Below, one piece after another: positions 36,240-48,285 of a DNA stretch of 64,000 nucleotides. The position numbers were made by a program, and so were the translations under genes. How positions within the stretch are numbered: position 1 is the stretch's first letter; each line of letters begins with the position of its first letter. The notes under the pieces are model-generated. The model searched no databases and was not told where the DNA came from. It saw only the letters and a list, made by a program, of their open reading frames with translations. Source of the DNA: Xylogone sp. PMI_703 (taxonomy: Eukaryota; Ascomycota; Leotiomycetes); NCBI GenBank assembly GCA_021399445.1, contig JAJTUQ010000004.1, positions 3,162,001 to 3,226,000 of the forward strand. The letters run 5' to 3'.

Positions 36240-37126
36240 GAAACTGGAACGGCCTGACTGGAGTGTAATATATCACTCATACGCACTTCCCTCCCGTAGT
36301 GGAGGAGCGGGGAGAAGTCTACTGCGTCGCGGTTCCCTTACCCGCTTCGACACAGACGGGACTACGGTTCAAGACGCAGCAACGATTGTGGATGGCACGG
36401 CATAGAATTTTCTCTTGGGAATGTTTTGGGCTCTCATATTTTTGCTATTTTCAGTCCTGGCGCATGGCAGGACATCTCCTGGGTATATACTTTTAACAGC
36501 GCTTTTGGTTGTTGTCGGATCCATTTAAAGAATTTGGCAGGCTAGCTTGAACTCACGCATATGCCTTTTTCACTGGATCAAATATTTATTTGGAGGTGGG
36601 TTTCTATTACCTTTCTACATGGAATGGAGGGGATGAGCTTTGAGAGAAGTATAGGTTTTATTATCTTACAAGGCGGTGTCTGTGGTCGACTTGATACATC
36701 TATATTAAGTATGAGTCAACGAAGAAATGCTATAATGTCTTCAAAAAAAAAGAAAAGTAAATTCTCATGGTGAGGTAATTCAGAGCTGTGAACCGTATTG
36801 CCTTGGTGTGAATGCGCGCATATTTGAGGTGAGTGAGTGATTGAGTGGCCGCGAATCATTGGTCATCCAAGGGACGAATCCCATCGCGCAGCCGGCAACC
36901 CCCCCAGCTTTCCCCCGGTGTTCTTCAACAACGGACGGCATTTTTAGCATCCGGGACGAACAAACTCGAATCATGATCCACCAAGGCTCAAGTCTCTATA
37001 ACACCAAACAATCCTCAATAAAACCACCATGATCCATTACTATTCACTCATACACATACACACAAAGAGAGAGTGCGCATTCAATTGAATAATCAATTTA
37101 CCCCTCCCAACTGCAAAGGCAAAAGC
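36240..37126. other. Intergenic region upstream of the ferroportin gene
   Basis: No gene seen. It should hold the 3' UTR of the small gene and the ferroportin promoter. ACAC-rich sequence just before 37073 resembles a leader. Confidence 0.55.
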
Positions 37127-39417
37127 ATGCCCGCTCCCGCCGCTCTCGCTCTCGGCCTACAGCTCCAGCAGCAGCATCAACCACCACCAGACCGCCACGA
37201 CGACAATCACGAGGGGAATGACGCTCTCCAACAACAGCAGCAGCACCAACGCATCAGCAGTGACAACACCGCGGGGACCCACTACTACTACTCGGCTAAC
37301 AGTACTGTACAAGCACTCGCACCTTACACTTATTACGATGGCTTGAGTGTGGGTCCTGGTATTGGTCTTGCTGGTGACTCCAATGGTGGTGACGGTGGTG
37401 ATGGCGATGAGGAGGTAGATGTATCTGTACCCATGAGCATGAGCATGAGTAGAGCTCAGGCGTTTGGGTTGTATACGAGTCACTTCCTTTCGACGTGGAA
37501 TGCGAGGGGGTATGAGTTTGCTGCTGTGAGTTTGGATACGTTTTCTCTTTATCTCTCTCTCTTTTTCAGTTTGGTTTTTTGGTGGGTTTCCTTTGGCGGG
37601 CTTCGGTGATTGGAGAATAGGGAGGGCTGGCTATTTGAGATTGGTGGCTAGAGACTTTTCCTTCTCTCTCTCTCTTGCTTACATTGAGAGATCTAGATTA
37701 TCTTTACAGCTGCGGCATATCCTGATACTTTGACTGCGGTGTCGATACGGTAGGTTTGGTCTTTTATTTGGTTTTTTACGATATCCATAGATCCACTGTT
37801 CAAAGCCGTTGAGTGGATAGTTGTACTTTAAGGTACTGATTCTTACATCATTCTTCTCTTTATAGTGGTATCGTCAGAACTCTGTCTTCGATATTACTCT
37901 CCTCCACGGTCGGTAGAGCAATTGATCGTGCTCCTAATCGGCTAAAGACTCTCCTGACCACTATCACGGTTAATAGGGCCTCGGTCATCTGCGCATCTGT
38001 CTTCTGGTTCTTTATCGTCCAGCAGAACAAATACGATGAAAGCCTTCCTCTTTTCAATAATGACTCTGGGTTACCACCCCTTGTGAAAGGGTTGTTTTTC
38101 TCCTTTATTCTCGTCATGGGTATTCTCGAGGCCCTAAGTGGCAACGCAAATATGCTCTCCATGGAACGAGACTGGGTCGTGGCTGTTGCGGCACCAGATG
38201 GACAAGTCTACGATCTCACGCATCTCAACTCTGCGATGAGGAGGATTGATCTAGTGTGCAAGCTCGTGGCACCTATCTTGATTTCCACAATCATTTCCAT
38301 GACAAGTGTCAAGATTGGCGTTCTTGTTGTAGGTGGTATGAGTGCAGCTAGTTGGAGTATCGAAATACTGTGTGCCAAGAGAGTGTGGGATACAAATCCA
38401 CGATTGAGAATACCCAAAGCTGTTGACCATGACTTGTCTGATCAAGATACATCTCGTTCTATTGGATCAATTAATCGGGGATTCATGGGTGCCATCTCTC
38501 AAGTCCTTGAAGCGTATCTACGGGACTTCAAGAACTATTTCAGTTCAATCGTCTGGATACCTTCCATAGCTTTAGCCTTTCTCTATATTTCGGCGTTATC
38601 CTATAGCGCAATATTCATCACGTACTTGCTCAATGTAGGCATCTCTCTAGACATCATCACAATTGCTCGGGCAGCTGGTAGTTTGATTGAAATCAGCAGC
38701 ACAGTTGTTACTCCCGTGGGGGTCCATTATCTGGCCAAAGCTCGTCACCACCACCGCCGTCATCATCGTGGTGCAAACAATGAGGAAGCTAGTGCATCTT
38801 TAATGGGTCACACACTCGCTGGCCAAAGCGAGAGCGAGGGAAGTACCGAGACTGGACTCGAACGTTTAGGCCTTTGGGGTCTGTCATGGCAGCTAGCCAA
38901 CCTTGTAAGGCCGGCTCCTCCTTTTACTTCAACGTGTCTAACTCCCTTCCAGGCTCCAGTGGTTTGCCTTCTCTGGTCAATGGCACCAGAACCTAATGGG
39001 CAGTCATTTATATCCAGCGTATTCATCTCACAATCTTCACAGACCTTCTCGATCATATCCCTCTTCTTCTTCCTCTCACTCTCTCGTCTTGGTCTTTGGG
39101 TCTACGACCTAACAACTCAACAACTTACTCAAACAATGACTCCTCCATCTCAGCGCTCGTCCTTTACTGGCGTCGAGCAGTCATTCTCTGCGCTGTTCGA
39201 ACTCACTCAGAACATTGTTGCAATAATACTACATCGTCCTGAGGATTTCATGCTTATTGCAGCAGGAAGCTGGCTTGCTGTACTAATCAGTACACTTGCG
39301 TATGCAGGATGGGTGTGGAAGATGAGAGGTCATCTGGTCCATTGGGAGAAAATTGGTAAAGGTTGTGAATGTGTGGTGAAAAGGAGGCATGATAATAGTG
39401 GTCAAGGCTGGGAGTGA
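37127..39417 (+). CDS. Ferroportin-like (SLC40A1 family) iron exporter
   Basis: Probable exons are 37127-37525 (or 37529), 37710-37749, 37866-38904 and 38953-39417, for about 650 residues. The junction between exon 1 and the 40-nt exon needs phase 1. The strong donor GTGAGT at 37526 is phase 0, so either a weaker donor at 37530 or a 4- or 16-nt micro-exon starting at 37570 is required; I leave this open. The N-terminal ~105 residues are Gln/His/Gly/Asp-rich. The SLC40 core starts LYTSHFLSTWNARGYEFAA, continues AAYPDTLTAVSIRGIVRTL, then STVGRAIDRAPNRLK, and has about 10-12 hydrophobic segments with a GILEALSGNANMLSMERDWV motif. A cytosolic loop contains a His/Arg cluster (ARHHHRRHHRG). Metazoan ferroportin exports Fe(II); substrate and membrane in this fungus are unknown. 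Confidence 0.85.
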
Positions 39418-39964
39418 CTGAACCACGGAAACTAGTCATGCCTGAGGACTGGGAATCCCGTACGAGATCAGGAAACCATATTGCTCTCCCTGCAAGCATT
39501 GTGGCTCAATTGAGCGTCCTTTTCACCTTTATGTGGCTGAGAACGTATTGAGCAGTTAGCGCGGCTCTTTCATCCACGCATCAACTACACATATCCATGA
39601 AACTATGATCTAAACTTCAACCTTCAAAGTATCTCTGCAATCATCATCTTCATCATCAGTTTTGGAATGTTGGCCGCTGCAGCACATTAGAGTACTACGA
39701 GCACAGCATATTCTAAGCAGCTTAGCTACAAACCAAGGACGATCGTCGACCTCACACACGCGTGTGCCTTGCATATTCAGGATTCGCCTCAGCCTCGAAA
39801 CATGTTAGTTCCATAGGCCTATCTTTGAATACGCTTCCTAGCCATCTCAATAAGCTGATTATTTAGACCTATTTCTGCTACATCTCGTTAAAGCTCTCGT
39901 GCTGTATATTCAGTTTTCACTGCTGTTGGAGCTTTGGTTGTCGAGATTATTAAACAAAGTCAAG
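39418..39964. other. Intergenic region downstream of ferroportin
   Basis: No coding signal seen; includes 3' UTR of ferroportin and the promoter side of the following unknown gene. Confidence 0.55.
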
Positions 39965-40519
39965 ATGAACATTCCTGGAGCAATGCTGCGATCAGTGTTT
40001 TCTACCAGGAAACGCTATGATCCTCACGCCTTACAAGCTGTTAAATTAGAGGAAGAAAACGGAGAAATTCACACCGATGCTGGCAATCAAGGATTCAAAC
40101 CGTGTCGCTGTTGTCTCGAAATTGATGTTTCTACATCTCCATTCGATACCTGCATTGGCTGTCTTACAAAGAAACGTCAAGCTCTTGCCGCAGGTGGCTG
40201 TTCCTTTACGGAGATCAACAGTCGCATCAATGAAATTCTTACAGAACAAGAATGTAAGAGGTCCAACCCGTTCGATGACAATGCTTCCGAGTTTATTCTA
40301 GAAGAGGAAGAAAATAGGAAGAGTGAGAAGAGAAGGGCAAGGATGGCCGCTACGATTAGTGAGAGACTCGAAAAGTGGAAGAGGGGCATCTTGCGCTCGA
40401 TGAGGGATAGAGGCCAAGAAGGTCGAATTGTCAGGGGAGAAGTCAAGAGGGGTGTCGTATACGCCTGTGAACCGTATACGGATTCTATGGAGTCTTTGGT
40501 GGTGGTCACGGTGTTCTGA
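39965..40519 (+). CDS. Hypothetical Cys-rich, basic protein
   Basis: A single-exon frame of 184 residues; the upstream open stretch lacks ATG, so the start is at 39965 (MNIPGAML). Around residues 40-70 is a compact Cys cluster, CRCC followed by CIGC about 15 residues later, which could bind a metal ion. The middle is acidic then strongly basic (ENRKSEKRRARMAATISERL), suggesting a charged helix. There is no signal peptide or membrane segment. I do not recognise the family. Codon use is even and the frame is much longer than chance neighbours, but no splice or homology evidence supports it, so it may be lineage-specific. Confidence 0.5.
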   Translation: MNIPGAMLRSVFSTRKRYDPHALQAVKLEEENGEIHTDAGNQGFKPCRCCLEIDVSTSPFDTCIGCLTKKRQALAAGGCSFTEINSRINEILTEQECKRSNPFDDNASEFILEEEENRKSEKRRARMAATISERLEKWKRGILRSMRDRGQEGRIVRGEVKRGVVYACEPYTDSMESLVVVTVF

Positions 40520-42059
40520 TTACGCTGGAGCTATATCGGGCGAGAGAGTTTGCCAGACTTGAGCTCTGGGCGACTACATGAGCCCTGCTCACTCAGGTCA
40601 CAGCATACGTTCATTCTTGGATTGGTTCATATTGGGTCATTGGGAGCAGGTTGGATATGAGGCAATTCTTTTCCCAGGCATTGGAGTTGGAAACACGCAA
40701 GCGTTGGAGTTAGAGTTGGTCTGGATCCTTCAGTCGTTCACATCCGGGCTGATTAGTCATGTATTGTTACGAAGATCACGTGATGGGATCGGGTAAGAAT
40801 GGTTCCTTGGTTTATTGTCCTGCAAGAGGGTGTGGTCATCTGGATTATGGATATCCGGGAAGAAGCGATCATGTATCTCAAGACAAAGCTAGATAGCAAC
40901 GAGGGTCCATTGAAAAAACATTAGAGCTCCAAATGCGTGATTTTGCAAACGGTGAACATCCATATCACATAATACCTGCGAGCGGTACCTCGAGGGAGGT
41001 ATGCTGTATGCAATTAATTAACCAACATGTAGCGGTCGGAGATGACGCGAAGCGCCAGGCACCGCGATAAGGAGCGGCGCTGATGGTTGCCGTGTCCACT
41101 ATCGCCCGTCAACAACCCAGCCCATAATCCCTCGGTGCTCCATACCTCCATATCCAGGCACACTCAATCCTACCATCAAGCTCCCAGATCTCACAGCAAG
41201 ACTCCAAGTTACATACAGTTACTTCAATTGCCACCAGGAAGCGTCAATCCGAAGGTGAGGGCACCGTCCCGTGTGGGGCGGTGCGTGCAAGCCAGCTAAT
41301 AATACGAGGCACTTCCTAGTCGTGGTTTCAAGCAGTTGTGCGTTGGCCGTGGGGAAACTCGTGTTCCGCGCGCGCAAAAGAGTAGAACTTCGCGATAATC
41401 GAGAGGTTGGGCAAATAATACCCAGTTACAGGGCACACGCAAAGCAAAGCAAGTAATATCCATCCCCCTCCCCCAAATCATCATTTTTTTCGAGGTGGCT
41501 GGGAAAGGATCAAGAGCGACAAAAAAGCACCTCCATTACCAACCACCGCCATATCCAAGGCAGCTCTGCAGCTGCCCATTATCTTCCTCACTCTACCCGC
41601 CTCCTCTCCCAATTCTTTCTCTTCCCGCTTTCTCACACACTCGCACTCTCCCTCCCTCTCTCCATCTTCCCTCGTTTTTTCCTGCAGAACCTTGAGCTTT
41701 GACAACAAAAGTATATACTGTCTTTTTTGTATTTCTAGGTTTTCTGGTTTGCGCAATCGTCCTTTGAATCGACGTTTACGTCACGAGCGCGCAGCATTTT
41801 GGCGAGCGCTGCGATACGGATAACCCGTATCTGGGATTCTCACTCAATCTATCGTGCGGGGCATTTTTTCTCACCGCTCGCTCTGCGTGAGTGAAAAGTG
41901 CAAGTCGAGAAAAACGTGCGCTGTTTTTCAACGGAAAGCGCTGAAGTCAAGCAAATTGAGGGAATTCAGCGCGGCCGAAATATCGAGTTTTCGAGTCATT
42001 TTTTCGAGTGCATAACCCAATTCTGATACTCGGCGGAAAAAAAGATACTCGGAAACACA
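40520..42059. other. Intergenic region and probable long leader of the surface-protein gene
   Basis: No supported gene. The part from about 41550 is pyrimidine-rich then contains short hairpins, for example GATACGG/CCGTATC arms at 41813-41831. It looks like a long structured leader of the gene at 42060. Confidence 0.5.
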
Positions 42060-43375
42060 ATGCTGTTCTCGCAGGCTTCGCCAGCTCTGCTCTCGCTGCT
42101 GGTCACCTTATCGTCTTTGCAACCCGCTCTCGCTGGACCATATCCCAAGGACGACCTTCACGACATCGGCTACTCCTTTCTCCAGGTCAGAGATTGCGTC
42201 GCATACTGTGGTGTCTACAATCAATACTGCTGCACAGCGGGTCAGGCTTGTTATACCGATACTAATACAGTAGCATTCTGCGGTGCCGCAACACCTGCTC
42301 CATCGAGCGGGGGTGGCTCTGGACAATGGGTTTACTACACAAGCGTCTTCACCGAGACCGACTTAGTTGTGCACACGAGTGTGTATAGCTCTTTCGTTGG
42401 CGGAGCCCCGACCACAAATAACAATGTCCAGCAAACCTCTTCTCCAGCCATCTGCGATACCAGTGTAGGACAGACCTCTTGTGGCCCAATTTGCTGCAGT
42501 AGCTCCCAGAGATGCGCTGCCTCCGGTCAATGCGAGGATGCTCCTCCTGGAGGCTGGACTAGTTGGACTTACACTGCTTCAAATACTGGGACATTCGTTC
42601 CTCCTACTAGACCGACTAGCGGAACAGCTTCCACCGCTACGGTGGCTGTCACCACCACCGAACCATTTGGCACTGCTGTTTCTGCAACATCAACATCCAC
42701 CGGTCTCGCTGTCGTCTCAACTGGTGGTGGTGGTCTCAGCGGTGGTGCCATTGCTGGAATCGTCATTGGCACAATTGCTGGTGTGATCCTTCTTCTGCTG
42801 ATCTGCTTCTGCTGCATCCTTAGAGCTGGCTGGGATGGTCTTCTCGCCATTTTCGGTCTCGGGAACAGGAGGAGAGAAACGGTTACGGAGGTCGAGACTA
42901 TCGAGCGATACAGACGTGGCAGCAGCCACGGAGGTGCTGCATCCAGGCGCACCCACACTGGTTGGTTCGGTGCTGCTTCAGGAGGAGGAAGGAGAAGACC
43001 TACGACCGTTGTTGAAGAGCGCAAGAGAAAATCATCTGGATTCGGTGGGTTGGGTGCCGTTGGAGCAGGCCTACTCGGACTCGCGGTTGTTCTAGGCTTG
43101 AAGAGAAGGCACGACAGAAAGGAGCGAGAGAAATACACGGAGACCGATATCTCAAGCTCCTACTACACCGATTCCTACACCGGTACTAGTGCAAGTGAGT
43201 AAATATCTGGCATTTGTTAATACTGATCCCATGCTAATTTACTTTAACAGGCAGCGCTAGCTCGGACCGAAGAACTAGGGACGACCGAAGAGGGGGCACG
43301 GTGAGAGGCTCAGAGAGAATAAGCGTTCGAGAGTCAGAGCGTATAAGACGAGACTCGAGATCAAGACGCTCTTAA
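42060..43375 (+). CDS. Secreted or plasma-membrane Cys-rich single-pass surface protein (WSC/mucin-like architecture)
   Basis: Exons 42060-43194 and 43251-43375 give 419 residues, with a 56-nt intron. Residues 1-25 form a signal peptide ending PALAG. Two small Cys-rich modules follow, around residues 43-75 (DCVAYCGVYNQYCCTAGQAC) and 135-165 (CDTSVGQTSCGPICCSSSQRC), each followed by Ser/Thr/Pro-rich likely O-glycosylated stretches. A transmembrane helix lies near 228-256 (AIAGIVIGTIAGVILLLLIC). The ~160-residue cytosolic tail is basic and carries a second, glycine-rich hydrophobic segment (GGLGAVGAGLLGLAVVLGL) before a highly charged Arg/Ser/Asp C-terminus. The layout is that of fungal cell-wall sensors or mucin-like proteins, but the Cys modules are not a canonical WSC domain. 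Function is unknown. Confidence 0.82.
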
Positions 43376-44127
43376 ACTGAGCTTCCTCATTTTTGCATTT
43401 CCTGTGAGGTTTTTCACTTTGTAGAAAATCATTTTTTCTTGTTGCATTTTTCTCTCCTTTTGTCAGCGACATGAATCATTATAAGGCGTTTGGGCGGCAC
43501 ATTTCTCTCTTCTCCTGCTTTTCTCCCCCAGAGTATTGAAAATTAAAGAGAACATATGAGAGATGTGAATATGGGAAAGTGGATGGGATAGGATGTGTTT
43601 TATGCGTTGATGCGATCAAAGAGTTAGATATGAAGGGTTTTATGATAATAATGTTGGGTGGGCCGGATGATACGATCAGATGTGAATATGAGAGGAATTG
43701 GGACTGGGGAGATAGGGGTAGACATCCTTCATGTCTTAAGTGGGATGAAACATTATCAAGAGATATCAATGAAAGATCCTTCCACTTGAATAACCTGATG
43801 AGCCTTGTCTTGATTGAACTGCTTTCGTACATAATGAGTGAGCATGATTGAATTTTTGAGGTTTCTTGCCTATAAATCCGCAATTTTAGCATCCCCATCA
43901 CACAAGCAAAGAATAAACCCAGTAATTCCATTCATTCATTCAATTCAATAGCAAAAGTAAAATGTCTTCTTTATTCCTTTCTTTTTTGTGGCTAAAGAAC
44001 TTAAAACATTTCATTTCATTTCCCTTGCTATCTAGACCTAGCGACACCACAGAAATGCCCCAAATGAGTAGTTAAAAAAAGAAGGAATTTCGCCTGATCC
44101 CGAAAATTTTCCCCCGTTTTTTTCCAT
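43376..44127. other. Convergent intergenic region between the surface-protein gene and RPL9
   Basis: The two genes converge here. No gene seen; AT-rich 3' UTR-like sequence. Confidence 0.6.
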
Positions 44128-45260
44128 TTATTCCTCGACGATGTTGCCCTTCTCGGAAACGTACAGACCGTCCAAAAACTGGAGATTTTTGTGTTAGTTG
44201 GTTTTTGTTGTAAGGGCTGAGGGGAATGTGTGTATATATGCTCTTTTTCGCTCTCGTTCTTTCTTGGTAGTGGAGAAAGAGAGAGAGAGAAGATAGGAGT
44301 GGGCAGAGAGAAGGGGTGACAATGGCTTACCTTTCGAATATCCTTGTTTCGTACTCGGCAGATCTGCTGGATGTCTGCTGCGCTCTGTGATACGTTCTCG
44401 AGGGAGTTACCGGATAAGACGAGTTCATCCTTCTGGTTGGTAGAGATGGCGACGTCGACACCGGGTTGCATGACGACTCTTCGGACGATCTTCTCGCCGA
44501 TGAAGTTTCTAAGCAGAGTTTCCAGATTAGCCCAGGTAAATCCTTAATTATTTTATTTTCCAATCTCCTCCCTATTGTAACATAGATCGAGAGAACCACC
44601 CCAGGAGCCTTTCTTTCCAAAAATGACACTGGTTGAAGGGAAACATAATGACATACCGGATCTCAACCTCGTATAAATCAGTCTCGCCGTTCTTGTCCAC
44701 GTTGACGTTGATGGGGAAATGGGCATAGACGTATCGCATCTTGTACTTGAATCCCTTGGTGACGCCAATGATCAAGTTGTTGATGAGGGTTCGGACGGTT
44801 CGGAGGGTAGCAACGTTCTTTCGCGCGCCGTGGTGCAGCTCGATGTTGATGACGTTCTTCTTGGGCTGCGAGAAGCAGACTGCTAAGTGGCTGAGGTCCT
44901 TTTGCAGCTTGCCTATATGCCATGCGTTTCCTCCGTTAGAATTTCATTTCCTAGAACTAAGGTGCCTTCTCCTCTGCCTCATCTCGCGGGGTTGGGTATT
45001 TTTTTCAATGCGTACCTCGTGGACCTTCAACTGTGACTAGTCTTGACTTAATGCTGACCTTGACTGTAAGAAAAACACAGAAAACATTAGCTCGGTTTCC
45101 TCAATTGCCTCCGTATAATTTTCATTTTCATTTTCATCCTCCAATGCGTTGATATCTTTCTCTTTTTCCTGCACTGTGTTTCCCAATCCAAATGAATTCG
45201 AGGGCTTTACTCACCACCCTCAGGCACCGTCAAGGTCTCTTCGGAGTGAATGTACTTCAT
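44128..45260 (-). CDS. RPL9: 60S ribosomal protein L9 (uL6)
   Basis: Minus-strand exons 45260-45215, 45063-45016, 44912-44657, 44508-44331 and 44178-44128 give 192 residues, the usual L9 length. The protein begins [18 protein letters not shown] and has the two repeated uL6 folds. Recognisable stretches are [32 protein letters not shown] and [20 protein letters not shown]. It ends [17 protein letters not shown]9 lies near the sarcin-ricin region and the translation factor site of the large subunit. Four introns, including two splitting the first 31 codons, are typical of filamentous-fungal ribosomal protein genes. Codon use is strongly biased to C-ending codons, as expected for a highly expressed gene. 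Confidence 0.97.
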
Positions 45261-45699
45261 CTTGACCGACTCGTTGGTTGTGAATGGGCCGCAAGAGGTG
45301 AAGCTGGTGTCGCAGGTCGTCTACTTCTTCGAATCGCGAAAGCGAAATTCATGTGTGGGCGACAAAATCCGCTAGGGCAGAAGATCGGTCACGTGTATTG
45401 GCTTTAAGCGAGTTAGGCTGGTTGTTGCTAGCTTGTGCGGCCGCATCTAGCCCTCTGCTAGGTCGACCTCGGCGCTTGTTGAACCTTCAACATCTAAATC
45501 GTTCCGACGGTAAAATGCCGATTCTTTGCAAAAGAGCAACCACTGCATACATCCAACTGGTGGAGATATTTATTATAAATGATATAGATTGCAATAATAT
45601 TGATATTTTATTATCCACCCATACAACTACTCAAAGCTAAAATCAAGATATCGTTAATCGTGATGTCGCGCATTTATCCGCTCTTGTACATCTTCGCGA
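45261..45699. other. Intergenic region: RPL9 promoter
   Basis: About 440 nt upstream of RPL9, also containing the DPP III 3' end. A CACGTG palindrome (45390-45395) and a CTAGGGC element (45372-45378) lie 110-135 nt upstream of the RPL9 start; their role is not known. Confidence 0.5.
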
Positions 45700-48285
45700 T
45701 CATACATCTCTCTCAGCATAGCTCTTTATCATTCCCTCTACCGTTGGCTCATACTCCACGATGTCTACATTGCCAGTCTTTTCATCAAGGAACGTATTCG
45801 CTTGCACAAAGACTTTCCTCGGTTGCTTGTTTCGCAGTACCTCGTTTCTGATCTTCTGGCCCCAGAATTCCGGGTCAACGTGCGTCATCTGGTTATATAA
45901 CTTGGTTCCTGCTTCGACATCCGCAGTGGACTTGAATATGTGAAGTTTCTGAAGATAGTTCTCGACAGCTTTCCTTCCCACCGTAGTGATTTTGCTTCTG
46001 TCGAGTTTGATTACTAAGTCCGATAGATCCTCGTTCTTGTAATCGAGCTTGCAGAAATCATCTCCCGCCTCTAAGAAGCATTGGAGGATGGAGAATCTGG
46101 CTTGAGAATGAGCTTGTCCCCACTTTCTACTCTTTGGATCCCACAGCTCCAATGAAGCAATGCCTGCTCTGGCCATGGAAAGGTACGCAGCGTAAAGAAC
46201 ATCTCCAGCTTCTCCATCCATATCTGGTGTTCCATCACCGAATCCAAAGATCTTGAGAATCTCAAAGTCACAGCTCAATGCCATGGCGACGCACTCAGCT
46301 CTGCATTCTTCATAACTAGATGCAATGCTGCCGAACACTGAGCCCCAGGTTTGACCGGGCTTGTACCAAGTAGAGACTGGTTTATTAGTAACAGGACTGA
46401 CTGGCGGAGATTTAACGTCAAAGTTGTATACACCAGGAGAGGTTTCCTGCAGTAACTTTCCTGTACCGTGGCCAAGAAGTTCGTGGATGCCGACTTGTAC
46501 TTCGAAAGAGGCGTCGCGATACTTCTGGTAGATGGGTAAGTCGGCCTCGGATATGAAAGGAATCTTCTCGTTTGGTGCCTTTGCACTGAGAACATTGCCT
46601 AGTGAGACGTTCTTAAATCCTTCGGATTGTCGAATATCATCATAGTTAGGCTTATAGAAGTCAGCAACATGTAATTGTATTGGCGACGAAGAGGGGAGAA
46701 CATTAAACATGGCTATAGTATGAGAGTAGGTCTTACAATGTTAATACCAGCAGGTATGCCACTTCCAGCGAAACTAAGGACCTCGAGACTAGTAAAGTCA
46801 GGACTAAGGAATTTGTCCTTCTCAAATTCGTTCGACCATGGTAGCTTAGGTATCATGGCGGCAGCGCTCTCGACCAGTTTACCAAAAGCTCTGGTGCGGT
46901 CCAAGTTGACAGTGGCAGCAAATCCTAGAGCCGTCAATATCTGGTAGCTTGTATGAAGTGGATCACCATACCTTCCCACTCTCCTCTAACACCATGCGGA
47001 TCTCTGTATGTTTCAACGAATCCAATATTAGATTCAACCATTGGCCCTTTGTCTCTGATCCAGTATCGCTGGCTGTTCTTGAATGCCTCTAGGGAGCCGT
47101 CTTCGAAAGACTTGGCATATGCAAGTTGCATATTCTTCTGGTTTTCATTGGCAGCATTCTCAGCTGCTTTCTTATGATATTCCGCGATCTTCTTCAGTTC
47201 AGAAGAGTAATCACCATAGACTAACTTCAACTTTCGACCCTTGAGTGGACCGTCTTCAAGCTCAAACTCAGTCTCCTTGCCAATGTCGCCCCCTTCTGGA
47301 GGCACTTGAGTTAGAGCTGAGGCAATGAGCAATTCAAAATTGCTATCCTGAGTTTTTCGCAGACGAGTATTTTCCTATATCATGTCAGTACTCTAATTGA
47401 TTTAAAAAGGTAATAAGACTGAGCTATAAGCTCAAAGGAAACAGAGGTGGGGAAGGGGATGCGTATATGTATACATACCGGAAGAAGCCCCTTCTTCTCC
47501 ATCCAGGCACTAACAGCTGAGATATCCGCCTTCGTAATGCCCTTCGAATCAGGATAGTAAGTTGTCATATGCCCCTCCTCCAGATATCCCAGATGCATAA
47601 TCCCCGAGTTATCACTCGAGAAGATGGCTCCACCCGTGGCCTCGTACGCCTTCTTCGCCGCGGGATCCACGCCCGCCAGCGCCGCAAATGCCGACTCGTC
47701 GCATCGCGGCACAAACTTGGAGTCTCCGAACCCCTTGTAGTTCCCGCAATTGCCCAGGAACTGGGCAGCGTACTCGAGGAAGTGCTGCAGGTCTGAGTCG
47801 CTGATGCCAGCCTTCTTCTGGAGAGCGGGCCAGTCGCCGGCGCAGGCCTTGTAGAGAGAGACGATGAAGTCGTAGATGGGCTCGGATTCGGGGCTCACTT
47901 GGCGGAGGGTGATTCTGGTGCCTGTGAAGGCGGCTCTGGTGGTGTAATTATTATTAGCATCATCTTTCTATCTCCTTTGCAGAGTATATACGTAGAACGA
48001 AATTGAAACGAGCAGAGTAATACCAGAAAGTGAAAGTATACAAATACAGGGGAAAACAAAGAAAACAGAATTATACACTGGAATTGGTGGAAGGAGATCG
48101 AAAGACTACCTGCTGATATAATGTGCATAACGCTTCTGCTGGTCCGACAGAGCCTCGAAGTGCTTCTTGATGACGAGATTGACCGTCGTGGGCGGGGAAT
48201 CCGCGAGGAAGTTTTGGAGCTCTTGTGCATTCATTCTCAAATGGTCGTATATGTTGGATAGTCGTGTTTGTGCAGTCGAGGTCAT
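45700..48285 (-). CDS. Dipeptidyl peptidase III (peptidase family M49)
   Basis: Minus-strand exons 48285-48110, 47935-47479, 47374-46972, 46924-46737 and 46650-45700 give 724 residues, matching the ~700-residue family. Introns of 174, 104, 47 and 86 nt are phase-consistent. The hallmark zinc motif HELLGH is at 464-469 (the M49 HEXXGH form) and the second, EECRAE, at 522-527 supplies the third zinc ligand (Glu523) and neighbouring Glu. Other family landmarks include [26 protein letters not shown] and [13 protein letters not shown]. The enzyme releases dipeptides from the N-terminus of short peptides in the cytosol, late in protein turnover. The start is the first ATG after an in-frame stop at 48396-48394; 36 upstream codons stay open without an ATG. 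Confidence 0.96.

Noticed and set aside
40578..40796. 72-codon ATG frame after the Cys-rich gene
   Set aside because: Short, isolated and without a recognisable pattern.
42569..43138. 189-codon minus-strand frame opposite the surface-protein gene
   Set aside because: Antisense of the Gly/Ser/Thr-rich sense frame, which has a signal peptide and membrane helix.
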